Shown piece by piece: positions 24,812-37,954 of a stretch of 64,000 nucleotides of DNA. Source of the DNA: Rhynochetos jubatus. Taxonomy: Eukaryota > Chordata > Aves > Eurypygiformes > Rhynochetidae. The notes under the pieces were generated by a model that was not told the DNA's origin, searched no databases, and worked only from the letters and a program-made list of their open reading frames with translations. The first letter of the stretch is position 1; each line of letters begins with the position of its first letter. Location of the stretch: positions 26,845,408 through 26,909,407 of the forward strand of contig CM050657.1 of NCBI GenBank assembly GCA_027574665.1. Reading direction: 5' to 3'. The position numbers and the translations under genes were made by a program.

Positions 24812-25919
24812 CTTTTATGGTCTATTTGAGGATTAAATTGTACCGTAGGACACTGGTCGCTCTGGACACCGCTGTCCTTGGAACCCATAGCGCTCCTTTC
24901 TTCCACAGGCTCGAGTCACTGTTCATTGTTTGATGCTTTTGATTCCTCTTGGCTGCCTTTGACGCTGTCAGCTCCAGCATAACGTTTCGTTGGCCTAGAA
25001 AACGACAGGCGGCTTTTGAGCAAGGAAGTTCAAGAGCAGAAATAAATTCTATTTTTAATCCTGCCTCTGATTTTCCGTGGGCGACATAATTTCTCATAGC
25101 GTGGCAGATCCAGGGTGCGGCAGTGTTGCAGAGCGTGCCTTGCACCGTGTTTTCTGGATCCTAACCCATTTACATGCTTTCCCCTAGTTGGAAATTTCAG
25201 GTTTGGGGGGGGGGTTTTTGGATTGCTACCTGAACGGCACTCTGATTTACCGCTGTAGGTTGGCAACGTATCCATGGTATGAGGAAATAGAAGCGAGGAA
25301 TTTAAAGTACTCAAGCAATAACAAAGCTGAGCTGTGTCAAGTGGTGATAAATTTCACACTGTATCCTTGATCACCTTATTATTAATGTCATCAATCTCTG
25401 TGTGAAAAGTGGCTCCGGGCATGCCCATATTACCAAATGTTCTGCTAAATAATTAATCATTTGGGGCACGTTGCCAGAGTTTGCTGCGTTCCAATTTAAC
25501 CTTAGCAACTTACTCATTTGTTCCTATATTTGAAAACAAAAAGCTTCACGGATTAAAGTGAGTCAAATGTACTGATATGTACACGGAGACTATTTAGCAC
25601 TGAAACCTCATGCTGCTTGCTCTAGAAATGGTTTTCCATCTTTTAAAACAACGCCCCTAAAACTAACAGTTCTGAGAATGATCACTTCGGGAGCACAAGC
25701 TGTTTGCTGCTGCCAGAACCTGCAGCCCAGCTGGCTCTCCCAGCCCCTTCTGCATTAGCTCAGCCCTCTCCACCTTTCAAGAGGGCATTCAAAATGCAAC
25801 ACTACCAGGATAGCGTTAGAAATAGAATATTGCAATGCCAGTTTGATTGTTTAATTAAAAATGTCCAGGGTAATAAGTCCCTTTGTTGAACTGGTTATTG
25901 TTTGTAGCAAAATAAGTTC

Positions 25920-26080
25920 TAAGCAAAGAGTTTAAAAATGTTATCTTCTTTTTACTTAAAATTAATTTAATTTACAGTAATACTGTATTAATTTGTAGTG
26001 TTGAATTATTTAATGAGTCATGGAGAAAGTTTGCTAATTAGAGTAATTTATTTTTCGCAAGTGTGAAGGCTGCAATGAAA
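25920..26080. promoter_or_regulatory. AT-rich element with palindrome, AP-1 and homeodomain-like sites
   Basis: The region contains the 7-base-arm palindrome TACAGTAATACTGTA at 25973-25987. It also has a perfect AP-1/NFE2-type TGAGTCA at 26014-26020 and the palindrome CTAATTAG at 26034-26041. The clustering suggests an enhancer or conserved element, but this is inference; AT-rich DNA gives such motifs by chance. Confidence 0.25.
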
Positions 26081-29000
26081 TGCATTCTAACCAGACCCCG
26101 GGCTTTGTCCTACCCGAGCCCTTCTTTAACTGCCTCTGATATTTCACATAAGAAATCAATTTGGTTTTAGGTTAACCATATGTACCTTCTTGAAGCACTT
26201 AATTTAGTTGGTGTCCCTCCAGGGATTTTTAGCTAAAAGCTCTCACATCTGTTATATCTATGACACTGCTGGGTTTTTTCCCTTCTAGCTTCTTCCCAAG
26301 TATCAGTAGGCAGCAGCCTGCTCATCAAAGATTAATGCCAACCCATTCATAGACTCTCCTCTTTCAGCGTGGCTCGTGCTTTTGTTTTTATAAATTCCCC
26401 CTGGAGGTTAGTTAGAACTGGCCAAATATAACGTTGGCTTTCTGTCCTCTTTCCTGGTGAGCCAGCTGAGTGTACTTTCAGATCAGCATTTTCCTAAGAT
26501 CACTTGCAATCTTCCCTGCTATTTACTACTTGCTATTCATTCTCTGGTGCCGATCAAAACACACGGCAGGGTTTTTTTTCCCCTTGACTGGATGCCTGAA
26601 ACTTTTTAAAAGGGAAAGGGAGAAGAGTTAATGAGCTTTTCCTTCTGGAAATTAAAAAACCTAAATGAATAAACAAGCATTTGTGAATACATGAACGCGG
26701 TTAGTAGGAGCCATGAGTGTTTTATAGACACTCTTTCCCTGCCTGAATGCTCTGGGGTGATACAAGAACTTCTTTCCTGCCTTTATTTGTGCTATTTGCC
26801 TTTTTGTTTAAAATATAGATCAGCTACTATGTTAACTTGTAATTTCCTATCACTGTCAGTACCTTGTATAGGAAAGGTCACTGTCTCCCACAGTGTATGT
26901 GTCTTGAGCAGTTTAAATTTCCAGTTATAAACATAGGTTATCGATAATTTTATAGGTGACTGTTGTGTCTACTATAAATCCCCAAATTCTTTGGTTTCCT
27001 TACAGGATACTCAGCTACACTTGTACAAGGAAAGGGTTACAGTGTAAATGACACATTACACCCCTATCTGCCAAAGCCCTGCGCCTGTACAAATCCAAAT
27101 TTAAGCAAGACGATGTGGCAAAATCCCTGATAGCATGAAGAGCTTTGCTTATGCGATATGTAAACATCAGGAACGTATAAAGAAGCTTAAGAAAATACTG
27201 AATACACGTCGGAATCTGTATAAATCAGTATGTTGTTGTTTGTGTATATATGTATATATTTTTAAACCTTAGGTGTCTCTAAATGTGACGTTGCTTAATC
27301 AGCGTGGGCTGCAGATAATCTTTCACCTCTGTCTGACGCTGAGCTGAATTAGGAGCCACAGGGATTGCCAGGGACCAGGCTACCAACCCTGGGATGCCGC
27401 CTCCAGCAGCTGCCAGCACCAAACAGTGCTGGGAAAATTTAATAAATGCCATTGCAGACTAATGGATTGGGCACAGTTTAGTTTCTTTACTCATAACTCC
27501 TTAGAATTTGGTTCAAACGCGAATGAGCTTCAAAGCCTGTTAGGATTTACTAGTTAGTTCTCAGCATTTTTGTTGTTATTTGATTGGCTTGCTCATATCT
27601 AAATTGTCTTCCGATAGGGAATGCACTGGACAGCTTTTTGGGACATAAGCAATCCTCTGCGATGAACATCTGACTCGCGGTCCAGCACTCAGGAAGATCC
27701 TGGTGGGCTTGGACGGTTGGTATTCGCAAGTTCTTCACCTGCTCTGGGGTCTGGGACAAGCTTGCAAGCTCCCCAGCAGCAGGCATGGAGCACTAGTTTG
27801 GGTAACGTAGCTGTTCTCTCACTCCAGACAAAGTCAGTAGGAGGGCATCAACCCCAAAGGCCTTACAGGATTTCAAAAACCATCTTGCTGGGGTGGTATG
27901 TCATCGTGAACTCCTCATTTACCCTGAAGACTGTTAGGGATGCAGCCAGTAGCTGTGTCTATGTGGAATAAATATAACTAGTTACGCAGTTAGCTTTTGG
28001 CTTTCAAATCACTCATGAGCTGAGGCCAACTTAAAACATGCACACTGATGCACCCTGTAATAAAGGCTGAAATACAAAGTTTACCACCAGCCCATATTTG
28101 GAGTTAAAGTTTCTTTGGAATCTCCTGCTCTTAAAACTTGATAGCATTCAGACCCAGCAGTTTAATAAGGGTCACATTTAATTACAAGGTACGGATTCCA
28201 TGCATTTCTCAAAGTGAGGCTTTTGCCAAGGTGTTTCACTGCTCAGTCGCTGGTGGTACCTGGGAGCACACAAGAGAACAGAGTTCAACACGAGATCCGA
28301 TGCTGAGCAGATGAGCTCTGTGCTGTCCAGTGCTTTATCTCCCGTCTCCCTTTATGTAAATTTGCATTTGTAGTTTTATCCTGAACCTTCCTTCCCTTGA
28401 AAGAAGTGTGACAGGTTGCATGAAACAAACCCAGGGCTCCTCTCCTTGTGCTAATAATATTCACGCTGCACTTAGGAAGTTTACTCTGTCTCTAGCAATG
28501 CAAGTGAATCCTTTGGCAGAAAGCCACCTGAATTCCCTCCTGTTGCAGAAATGCCAATGTTTTCCATCTTGGAAAAATGAATTTCTTCTCCTTCAACGTG
28601 TGCTTATCTCTTTTTTTCACTATTCCCAGTGAGTGTGAAACTGTTTTAAATAGAACCTCTCCATGCTCCTACCCATATTTCAGCTCGCATCCCTTTTGCT
28701 TGGGTAGCTCATGACCGTTACAGCTCAGGCAACTCCTGTGGATAATGTTTTCCTGCTTTTCAGAACTGTCGGTGGCCATCTCTTCTGGGCCAGTTCCAAA
28801 CACTTGGAAGAGGGTTTATTTTCCAGTAACTGAGGTGACTAACTTAGTTGGTCTTTGGATTAGAAGTGTGTACCCTGTTAATTTGCTTTTAGTAAGAGCC
28901 TCTGCCCTGCCACTCGAGGACTCTGCAGATGACCATGGATGCAAACGGCGGTTCTTCCTCTGAAGGAACGGCGTTATCTGTGAGGGGAAGGGCTGCGTGT

Positions 29001-30261
29001 GGGACATACGCCACGTGCGTGGTCAGCTGCGCAGTTCACAAACGGTACAAAGTGACGCCCCACCTGATGCCCTGTCGGTAAGGTTGTGTTCTTGGCACGG
29101 CAACCTCCCTTCCTCGTGCTGTGCCGCTGCGACGCCGGGCCATTCGGCCCTCAGGCCCGTGCAAGGAGAGCACCTGACCTGCATGAACGGAGGAAAACAA
29201 ACCTAACCCTGCGGCAGCAGTGCCTGCCACCACTGCAGACACAACCTGCTCTAATGAAATCTTTCTTCGGGGCTTGGAAACCTTCTTCCATTTGTTGTTT
29301 CTATTTTGCTTATCTTTGGCAGGTACTCATTTAGTTTGTCTTTCAGTATCGCGTTACGCCGGTTAAATTAAAACCTTTAGTTCCGCAGGAACACTTGCAG
29401 GATCCGGATGAGTCAAGCCCGATGAAAGAGGTCCTCAGTAACTGTTCAACAGGACCCTAGGCTCGAGCAGGGCTAACCACGACTCGCTCCAAGTGACGCC
29501 AGCCTTGACGCCAGGCAGCGTGAAACGAGCGGCCTTCGCGCAGTCCCGGCAGCAGAGCTCCACGTCAAACCTCCGCAGCAACTGCCGCTAATGACACCTT
29601 CCCTTAAAACCTCGGCCTCGGCGGCATCGCAACGCCGACCTCAAACCCTCGAATCCTTGCGTCAGCCCTGACACAGCCCCCGAGCGCGGCGGGGAGGCCA
29701 GCTCTCCCCTCACGGAGGGGGAGGCCAGGGCCTGGCGCAGTGTCCCGCCACAGCCGGTGACCCGGGCGTGTGTGACCTGCGCCAGGGCCCCGGCCGTACT
29801 CGTGTGGCAGCCCGTAGTCGTGCACCCCGGGCAAAATTAACATTTTACATCACCCACGCGTCTGCGCAGCTACCCGTCCCCGTGGGAGCTCCTGCCCGAG
29901 TAGGGCAAGTAACGGCGAGCGACCGGTAATTAACAGGCGTTTTAACAGAGGTGAAAGACGCGCAGGTTCGGGTAGGAGGAGGCCAGGTGATTTCTAGCCG
30001 CGGAGACCCCGGCAGCCCCCGCCGGGGGGCAGCCGCCCCCCAGCCGCGCCGCGGCGCCGCTGACGGCCGCCTCTCGCCCGGGAACAGGAGAGCGGAGCTG
30101 CGTCCGCGCAGGCGCGGCGAGGCCCGGGCTCGGCGGGGGGACTGGCTCGGCCCCGCCCCCTCTCCCCGCCTACCGCCGCGGGTGACCTGTAGTAACCCCG
30201 GTCCCGGTTTCCTCCCCCTCACTTCCTGGGCAGCCCGGCCCCGCGCGCCACCCCGCTCGGG

Positions 30262-30266
30262 CCAAT
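30262..30266 (+). promoter_or_regulatory. ACSL3: CCAAT box (NF-Y site)
   Basis: GGCCAATCAG matches the NF-Y consensus RRCCAATSR. Placed about 60-90 bases upstream of start sites as usual, it predicts an ACSL3 transcription start near 30325-30350. Confidence 0.6.
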
Positions 30267-30329
30267 CAGGAGGCGCCGTGGCGCATACGGGATGAGGGCG
30301 CCCGGCGGCGGGCTGCCGAGCCGCGGCTG

Positions 30330-30426
30330 AGCACGGCTGCTGGCGCCGCGCACTCGGGCCGTTGCGGGTAGAGGCGGCCCGCAGCCCGCGGGCACTGGCC
30401 GTGGGCCTCCTCTGGGCCGGGGACCG
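30330..30426 (+). other. ACSL3: ACSL3 untranslated first exon (candidate)
   Basis: The 3' boundary is read from the sequence: GGGACCG|GTGAGTGCGG, a strong donor at 30427. The 5' end is only estimated from the CCAAT box. A second strong donor, GCGCGCC|GTGAGT, occurs at 30836 and could end an alternative or longer first exon. No start codon of the ACSL3 frame lies here. Confidence 0.5.
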
Positions 30427-33400
30427 GTGAGTGCGGGGTTGCCGCGGGTGGGGGTGGCTGCGCGGCCCTCTTCCACCGGGAGCGAGCCCGGTGCGGGGCC
30501 TCCGAAACGGCTGGGGGTGGAGTGCGGTCGCGGCGGCCATGCGGGCCGCGGTGGTGCTGAGGCGGCCCGGCTCGGTGCGGGGGGGGGGCGGGCGGCAGCG
30601 AGAGCCGCCCTCGACCCGGTGTGCGGCGAGGGGCGGCCCGGCTGCCAACCGCCCTGTTCCCCCAGCGGCGGCCGGTCGCCCTCCCCGTCGCGGAGAGGCG
30701 ATTAACCGGCCTCGCAGGGCGCCGGGGCTCACGGGAGCGGCTTGTTTGGGGAATGGCTGAAATCGCAGCCGCTTTTTTCTTCTGCTCTTCTTTGTGTTTC
30801 GGCCTTTACGTACGAGGAGGTGGAGAAGGCGCGCCGTGAGTCCCCGGGGCTGGGGGCAGAGGGCTGCCCGCCGCGGCCCCGGCCCGCCCGGCCGGTAATG
30901 CCCGCCGGTCCCAGCCGCCTGGCTGGAATATCCCAAATCCTGGGGCTTGGTACCCAGGGTGTGTTCAGCGCGTAGTCTTCTGTCTCCCCGTGCAGCTCGC
31001 GGTCTGTGAGTGCTTGTAACGTGAAACCAGCCCGGCCGGAGGAGGTGCGGGTCAGAACTTCCATCATACGGTGCTGTTTGCGTTCTGATTTCCGTGGCTT
31101 TGATGCTGGGTTTAGTGCTGAGCTACGTTTCCTTCGTGGAGCTGCTTGGGAAAGATAGCAGAGCAGTGTTCTTCACTCGGCGTGTACGGGAGAGGAGCGG
31201 GCGCTGGTTACTTCAGACAGCTCTGTAAATAGCATGAGGGTCAGTGTGTGGGAGCCATGCAAACCCCCTGGGGAATAAGCGGTCACCTTCAGGAAAATTA
31301 AAACCATGACATTGATAAAAATAATCGTAAGGTAGTTTATGGGCACTGCTAAGTGGTGTTTTTTAAGCTTGCTGAAGAAATAATGCCCGCAAAACATGTA
31401 ATAATTACGCACAAGTTGGGTATCTTTTTTTACATGAGAAGTACTGTATTTTGTTCAGAAGTACCGAGAACCCCGCTAGAACATGGGGGTTTTTGACCTA
31501 CGAAATGGATTTGGTAACGTTCTTGTATTTAAATCACCTCACTCTCTGAAAGTGCTGGTACTGATACAGAATTTGTGAAAAAGAGGGAAACCAGCGAGCA
31601 ATGACTTTGGGTACTTTTAAAGTCCGCTAAGGGTAAGGGCACGTGTTTTTGCTCCAAGTATATTATAGGAGTCTTAGGAATATTTAAGTTGATGTGAAGT
31701 TTTTCTTTTACGTTGTTCTAAAGCATCATGAAAAAAAAAAAAGGCACAAAATGAAACAAGAAAAGCCTTAATGGGATTTTTGTCTGTTTATGTTCTGCTG
31801 TAGAAACAGTCTTTCTCCGGAGTGGACGTAGCATCTCATTGTGCAAAAATTTGCTGTGGTGTATGACTGCTTTTCTTTTTTTCCTGGGGGTAAAAAGTAA
31901 AAGTCCAAAATGGTAGATGCATGATCGAGTCTTAATTATGTCCTGAGACAAGATAATCATCTGGGTGCACTCCTAAGACTTAGGCTCGTCACCCTCTGCA
32001 CCACTGAGGGAGCAAGCACATCTTGTATTTGCCTGTCCTGTGCACTGTGGAAAATTAAGGAAAGACTTTGTGGAGCCTGGTAATTCTTCCTTGTCCTGTT
32101 GATTTATGCATTCAGAATGGTTGTGACTGAACGTTGTGGCTGAAAGACTTCATTTTCTTTGTAGTTGTTCAGCGTGTCATTGTTAGTCCCTAGAAACAGG
32201 AGGCAGGTTCAGATCTCATGCTTTGTATGTTCAGTTTTGATGGGTGGCTGACAGACTTGAGGGAACGTGATGGATCTGCTGATCCATGTGGTCAGGGCTA
32301 CTGAAAGGTGTAACACGCCCAGCCTGTGGTATGGATGCAGGCCCTATTGGCTGGTCAGGAAAGCAGGCTTCTTACTAATGGAAACAGAAGCCCTTGCAGA
32401 GAATCAAACCTACTGATTTTATTCTAAAATAGCCTGTTTGATCCTCAATAAGCTGTCAGTTGGTTCTGGAAGTTGTGCCATTTCCAAGTGTCCCATTCCA
32501 CTCAAGGTAATTATGAAGATAATGAACCGTCAGGCCTGTGGTGTGTTGAATTTGGTTTCTCTCTTCAGAAGTGCTGATGGGTAGTTCCTGTCTTCCCTGC
32601 TCCCTCTCCTCTCTTGCTTCTGATTACACAAGACCACGGAGTAGAGGAAGCCTGTTGGGCTGAGTATGCTGGTGTGTGTCACTTCTCAATTTACGACACA
32701 GTTAACAAAACCGTAATGCCCATGAAAAATAACTTCTCAAATCAAGAAATCTGGTTCAGCCTGAAGGCTAAGAAAGCAGAACAGTATTTGTTAGAAACCT
32801 GGTAGTCTTTGGAGAACTAGAGGAGATGTCTTCATGCTTGACATGAAGCATGCTGTGCTCTTGCTGAACTGGAGAGCACTTAAGCCAGTGATTCCCCCAG
32901 CCCGTATTTAGCGATGGTCTAGGGCTTTTATTCCTCCTTTCTGTAGACGAGTGAGTGGTTTGAGCCACAATCATACTAAAGAGCAAGTTTCTGTTGGTGA
33001 GTTGTCAGGACGTTTGGAACGAAGCAGCACACGTAGCTGAGGGCAATGTGTGAGAGGACTGTGGATCAAGCATGCTTGTTCAAGGAGGTCCAGCTATGGA
33101 GTGAGTTTCTAGAAGGCAGCAGGAAGAACTGAATCCTGAATTGGTTAGAAATCTACATTTTCTTTAAAAAACTTAGAAGATTGTCTTTAAAAATGTATGT
33201 TCCAGTGAAAGAGTAATTAAACTAAAACCTGTCCTGACAAGCTGCTGCTTACTGCCACAGCGACAACACCGAGGGGGTAACGCAGGCTGATGCTGCAGTG
33301 TTACCAGACCTTAAAGGCTAAGTTCAGGTGGCCTGAATTCCACTCGAGCCCCTTTTCTCAGTCAGTGGAGAAATCTCGGTGGTTTTGGAGAGCAGTTCGG

Positions 33401-33689
33401 AGAATTTACGTAAGATGCTGGATGGGGAGCTGCCTGAAAGCCAGCTAATAAGAAATAGGAGGCAGAAGGATTTATGTGGAATTTAGGCCATCTGAATATG
33501 GCCCTAAGATGCGACTTAGTAGTACTAAGTAAGGTGTATTAACACTAAGAAGACTTGGCTTCAATTTCTATCCATTTCATCTGCTGCTGATTACTAAGCA
33601 AATTTACCGTTTAAACAGCTATTTAAGGGTGGGGGCTTCCCGGCTGTGCTTCCTGGCAGGAGTAACCCCTTGCTCCAGCACAGCCTGGG

Positions 33690-34300
33690 GCCGGCCTGGC
33701 TGGGGAGCAGCTCTCTGAGAAGGCCCTGGGGGTCGCGGTGGGCAGCAAGCTGAGCACGGGGCGGCCGTGTGCCCTGTATTAACAGGAGCACAGCGTAGGT
33801 CAAGGGAAGTGATTATCCCCTTCCTCCCTTCCTTGTTAGACCACATCCCATTGTACTGCCCCCCTCCCCGGACAGGGGCAATGCTGATGAGCTGGGGTGC
33901 GTTCAGCGGAGAGCTGCCCGGATGGTCCGGAGGTGTGAGCTTTTGCCTTGCGAGGAGAGGGGCCTGTGCCTGCTGTTGAGCCTGGAGAAGGCTTGGGGGG
34001 CCCTTCCAGCACCTGTGGGGAGGTTTTCAAGAGAGCGAAGCCGGATTCTTCACAGTGCTGTGTGGTGGAAGGATGGGAGATGGCAGGTGAGAATTGAAGT
34101 CGGAGAGGTCCTGACCAGCAGTGGGCCTTGCTGCCCAGAGAGGTTGTGCAATCGCCTTCCATGGAGATTTTCAAAATCCCGCTGGATAAAGCCCTGAGAA
34201 AGCAGGTGTGATCTCGGGGTGACCCTGCTTTGAGCTGGAGCTTGAACCAGAAGCCCCCGAGGTCCTTTCCCACCTGAATTCTCCCGTGGCTCCATTCAGT
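33690..34300 (+). mobile_element. CR1 LINE fragment, plus strand, diverged
   Basis: CR1 3' region. The recognisable blocks in order are ‘gagaaggccctgggggtcgcggtgg’, ‘aggtcaagggaagtgattatccccttcc’, ‘tgcgttcagcggagagctgcc’, ‘gcctggagaaggcttggggg’, and the final ‘gaggtcctttcccacctgaattctcc’. It is 5'-truncated and much diverged, so an older copy. Open frames inside it are not genes. Confidence 0.8.
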
Positions 34301-37300
34301 GTCTGCCCACGGAGCAGGCGCGGTGTCTGGGCCAGCTTACTGCACGCATGCGGTCTGGCAGTGCAGGTTTTCGTATCAGGAGTATAGCAAGCGCTCGGGC
34401 CAATCCTGAGCAGCTCTCAAATGGCAGGGCTTGGTTTAATTATGCAGTTGGAAGAACTGCTCTTCATCCCGAGATCCCGATCTGCAGCAGGGCGTGCCAT
34501 GTAGTGAGGCCTGAAGGGCTCTCAAAGGTTGCAGTACTCTGCTTCGTTTGGGACCTCACGATTGGAGGATGTTGAAAGAAATCACGTGGGCAGGGCTGTA
34601 TCCTAGTCACTACCTGAATGGCTGTTAGGAGATCCAGGACTGCAGGGAGGAAAAATGTAGAGCTGTCTCAAGAAAGCTCAAATCTTGTTCTCTATTACCT
34701 TCTAAACCAGTTAAAGTTGTCCAGAATTCAAAGAGTTAGTATCGGCCCGTTTCAAAACTTGCAGCAGTCCTTACTGATTCTTGGGAAGGAATGACTCGCT
34801 CGTGTGTCCTCATGTCCCATAGGGAAGTCAGCATGCTGACTTAGTGTCTGTTGTCAAGGAGGAGCGTGCGGTGGCAGTTGGTCAACACATGGCATCGGGA
34901 AATCGTGTTTCCCTCGGTGTTGGTGAGCCTTGTTAATTAGGAAGGTGTGCTAGTTAATTACAATACCTGAACTGGGACAAGCTGGCTTCTCAGTTTTAGG
35001 AGTTTCTTGAAAAGCAGGGAAGATAGGATTATTGGAAGCTGGCGATTAGGGATTTTCACTGTTGATAGTAGACAACAGCTATAACAAACTGCAAGCCTTT
35101 TTCCATTTCGCTTAAAAATTGTGAACCCAGTGCTTTGGTTTTTTTAGGTACTGGGTAAATATCCTTACCCTGAATGCTTGTATCTAGTAGGTGAAACCAG
35201 CATGACACCTGGAAGGGGAAAATACATAACAAAGATCAGAAGTGACTTGCTCGAGATGAAGCAGCAGAATAGCAGTAGCACTGCACTGCCAGGTCCAGTT
35301 TCTCATCTATTTGCTGTGTTAGGTTACTGTCCGTGTAGAACATTCTGTCCTGTGATAAACTCGTATGAGTACTGTGAACTGAAAAATACATAAACCCAAT
35401 TTTTCTGCATCTTTAGAGGAGACACCTTCCTGCCTTCCCCTTACAGCTTTCCAAGGCAGGGTATGGAGCGTGCCTCATTTTGTTCAGGTTGACCTTTGAG
35501 GCGTGTGAGAAATCCCAACCAGCCACAGGAAGGTTTTGCATGGATTCTTTGCTTCTTGACCAGATTTTAGAGCAGCTGGTGCAGTAGCATACATCAGTGT
35601 GCGTGCTGACATAGGGATTATTGGATATAGCCTGTGAAAGAATTGAGCACGGTCTGCTTTCACCAAGTATTTATTAAAATCAAAGTTTATGGGCTCATTC
35701 TGTGTGAACCAATGAAAAATGTGGACAGAGTAGCGTATCTGGTTAGATTTTAAAGTTAGATGTGTGTGTAATTTGTGTTTGGTAAAGAGGGTGTCTGAGG
35801 TCTAAGTGTGGGTGTGGAGAAAGAAGGGAACAGGAGAAGCAGGAGGTGATGGCTTTGCAGGAGGATTTAAGTGGCTCTATAGAGAGATGCATCCGGGTGT
35901 GTTGGCTGCAGCGTTTGTAAGGATCCATATGTTTGAGTGTTGAAGAGGAGACATGTAAGGCCACAGGCATTGGAAGTGAGGCAGTGGTCCCAGTAATGCT
36001 TGGGCAGGGAGCTTGGTTGTATATGTGGCAAAACGTGGGTTCAGTCTGTTCCGTAGCAGTAAGTCCACAAACTGCTTGGAAAGTTCTGGTTTCGGGGCTT
36101 GTTGGTCATTTATAGCTGCAGTTTAATTGTTCTGATGAAATACTGCTATGCTGTATTGTTCTAGGGAAGCTGTGAATAGAGAAATAATTTTCCTAAAAGA
36201 CAGCCTTGAGATGCCTAGAAAATATTTTCCAGTTCTGCAGTGCTGATAACTCTGGATTTTATTTTTATTCCCCCTTTGCCGGGGGTGAAGATGCTTACAG
36301 AGTTTTTCATGTATTTCTCTTACAACCTGCGCAAGTAGCTTAACCCGGTGACATCCAGTGCTGTCAAGGACAAGGTGCCAGTCCACTTCCCAGTGAAGCA
36401 CAGCAGGGCTGTGAGCTAGTGAGTGTCCTAGCCTCATAGCCACGGCTGTTGGCGGGTATTGGGGGGTGGTGTGAGGGTCCACATCTGTCCACATCCATGA
36501 CCTCCGTGGTTGTGGCCAGGTACAGAGTGTGAAAGAATGGAGAGACCTGCCGGCTGGATTTTTTTCCATATGCATGTATAGATGTGTATGTAGCTAAGAG
36601 AACAGTCAAAGAGTAGAGTGGTTGAAATTGTATGTATTTTAATTATATAATTAACTTACTCTTTCATGGTTCTTCTGGGAATTTTTTTAAAAATGCAAGA
36701 CAATTCCTTTGATTTTTGAAATGTTGGTGACTCATGAAACATGAAATATTTATATTCTTCTAGAAATACTTAATAGTTTATTCTGGACTTCCAGCTTGTC
36801 AACTTGCTTTGATCTAATCTGACTACCTATTTAACACAGGCAAAATAATTTTGCCTGAGAATATTCACAAAATTCCTGCAGATGCGCTTGCTACTGTGGC
36901 ACCTTTCTTTTTAAATTAAGAAGGTCAATGTTCTTGTTTTAAAAACTTTGCGGTGATGTCTCTACCCAGCCACGTACTTCAATAATTTGGTCATGTTTAC
37001 GTAGTCAGAGTCCAAGGGTCTGTCTGTTTTCCCTGAACAGAAGTTTGCTGCGCAAACGTCCATCTACCTGCATAGTGTTTGTATACTGATAATTCAAGTC
37101 AGTAGTTCAGTATCTCCTGTGAGGACTTGGTTACCACCTCACCTTCGGCCCCTCCAGCCCATCTCTGTGAGCGCTGGATGTTGTCCTCTGATTTTCAACA
37201 CCTGCATTTCTGAGTTTTATTTTTAAGGGTGACACAGAAGGACTCGGAGTTGAGGCCCACGCTGCTTTAATGCTGCTTCACACAGAATAAAACAGCCTCT

Positions 37301-37954
37301 AATTTAATGAGTCCTTGTTTTGTGTTTGTTTCATGTTATGCAGTCAGTGGGCGTGTTCATAACTGATCCTGCCTTGCTTTGCTTACAGAAAGGGAGAGAA
37401 GAATAAGAACAGGGAGAAGGGTATCTGTTCTGGTGTGATGGAGGAGAGAGGTTGTCCTGATCCTCTTCTGAGGTTAGAAAATAGGATATCTTAAATGAGC
37501 AGTCCAGGCATCCTTGTGCCCTTAAATTCCAGTGCTGGATTTTGAACAAAGGAGTCTTTTCCCCAGGCAATGTAGATATAAACCCTAGATAAAGTAGCTC
37601 TTTAGGAAAACACTGAATTTGAAATATTTTCTTTTTGCTTTCCTGTTTCTTTTGTAATGTTATATTCCCCACTGTCCTTAGAATTTCAGAGCAGCCAAGA
37701 GAAATAAAAACCTTATAAAGTGGTTTGCAGTAAACCAGCCTGCTAGTCTTCTGTAACTTAAGCTTTTGTGCGACTCCCCCTGGGTCACCCCCCACTTTTT
37801 GACTGCAAAGAAAAGTGCTGTCTGCCCATAAATACATGGGGGAATGAGAGTGAACAGCTGAAACCCGCTTCTGTGGTTTCAGCCTTCCCTGGACTGCACG
37901 AAGTGCTCAGTTTGGGAACTGTTTTGGCCAGCTTTGATGTTGCAGAGAACAGGA

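Larger units (their letters stand above)
23280..29449. other. Intergenic, no gene recognised
   Basis: This stretch starts with a small CpG cluster at 23287-23370. A degenerate hexamer repeat lies at about 24776-24811 and a G-run at 25206-25215. The AT-rich palindromic region is at 25.92-26.08 kb, and a short TATA-type repeat lies near 27242-27262. No protein-coding exon or CR1 was recognised. Confidence 0.45.
29850..30960 (+). promoter_or_regulatory. ACSL3: ACSL3 CpG-island promoter
   Basis: This is a long, very GC-rich, CpG-dense stretch with no TATA box. In order it holds an NRF1-like CGCGCAGGCGCG (30105-30116), a GC box in CCCCGCCCCC (30151-30160), an ETS-type ACTTCCTGGG (30221-30230) and an NF-Y site GGCCAATCAG (30260-30269). 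A strong donor follows at 30427. This is a housekeeping-type promoter layout. With no other gene between it and the ACSL3 coding exons on the same strand, it is assigned to ACSL3. Such islands often fire in both directions, so an antisense transcript to the left is possible. Confidence 0.8.

Noticed and set aside
29845-30936. 363-codon minus-strand open frame across the ACSL3 CpG island
   Set aside because: Rich in Arg, Pro, Gly and Ala with no domain pattern. Stop codons are rare in such GC-rich DNA, so this is a composition artefact.
33922-34197. 91-codon plus-strand frame
   Set aside because: Lies wholly within the diverged CR1 fragment at 33.69-34.30 kb.
36123-36575. 150-codon minus-strand open frame
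   Set aside because: No domain pattern or splice context. Weaker than the blocks reported in the same intron.
37331-37837. 168-codon minus-strand open frame
   Set aside because: Irregular composition, no splice signals in place, no conserved-looking segments; taken as chance.
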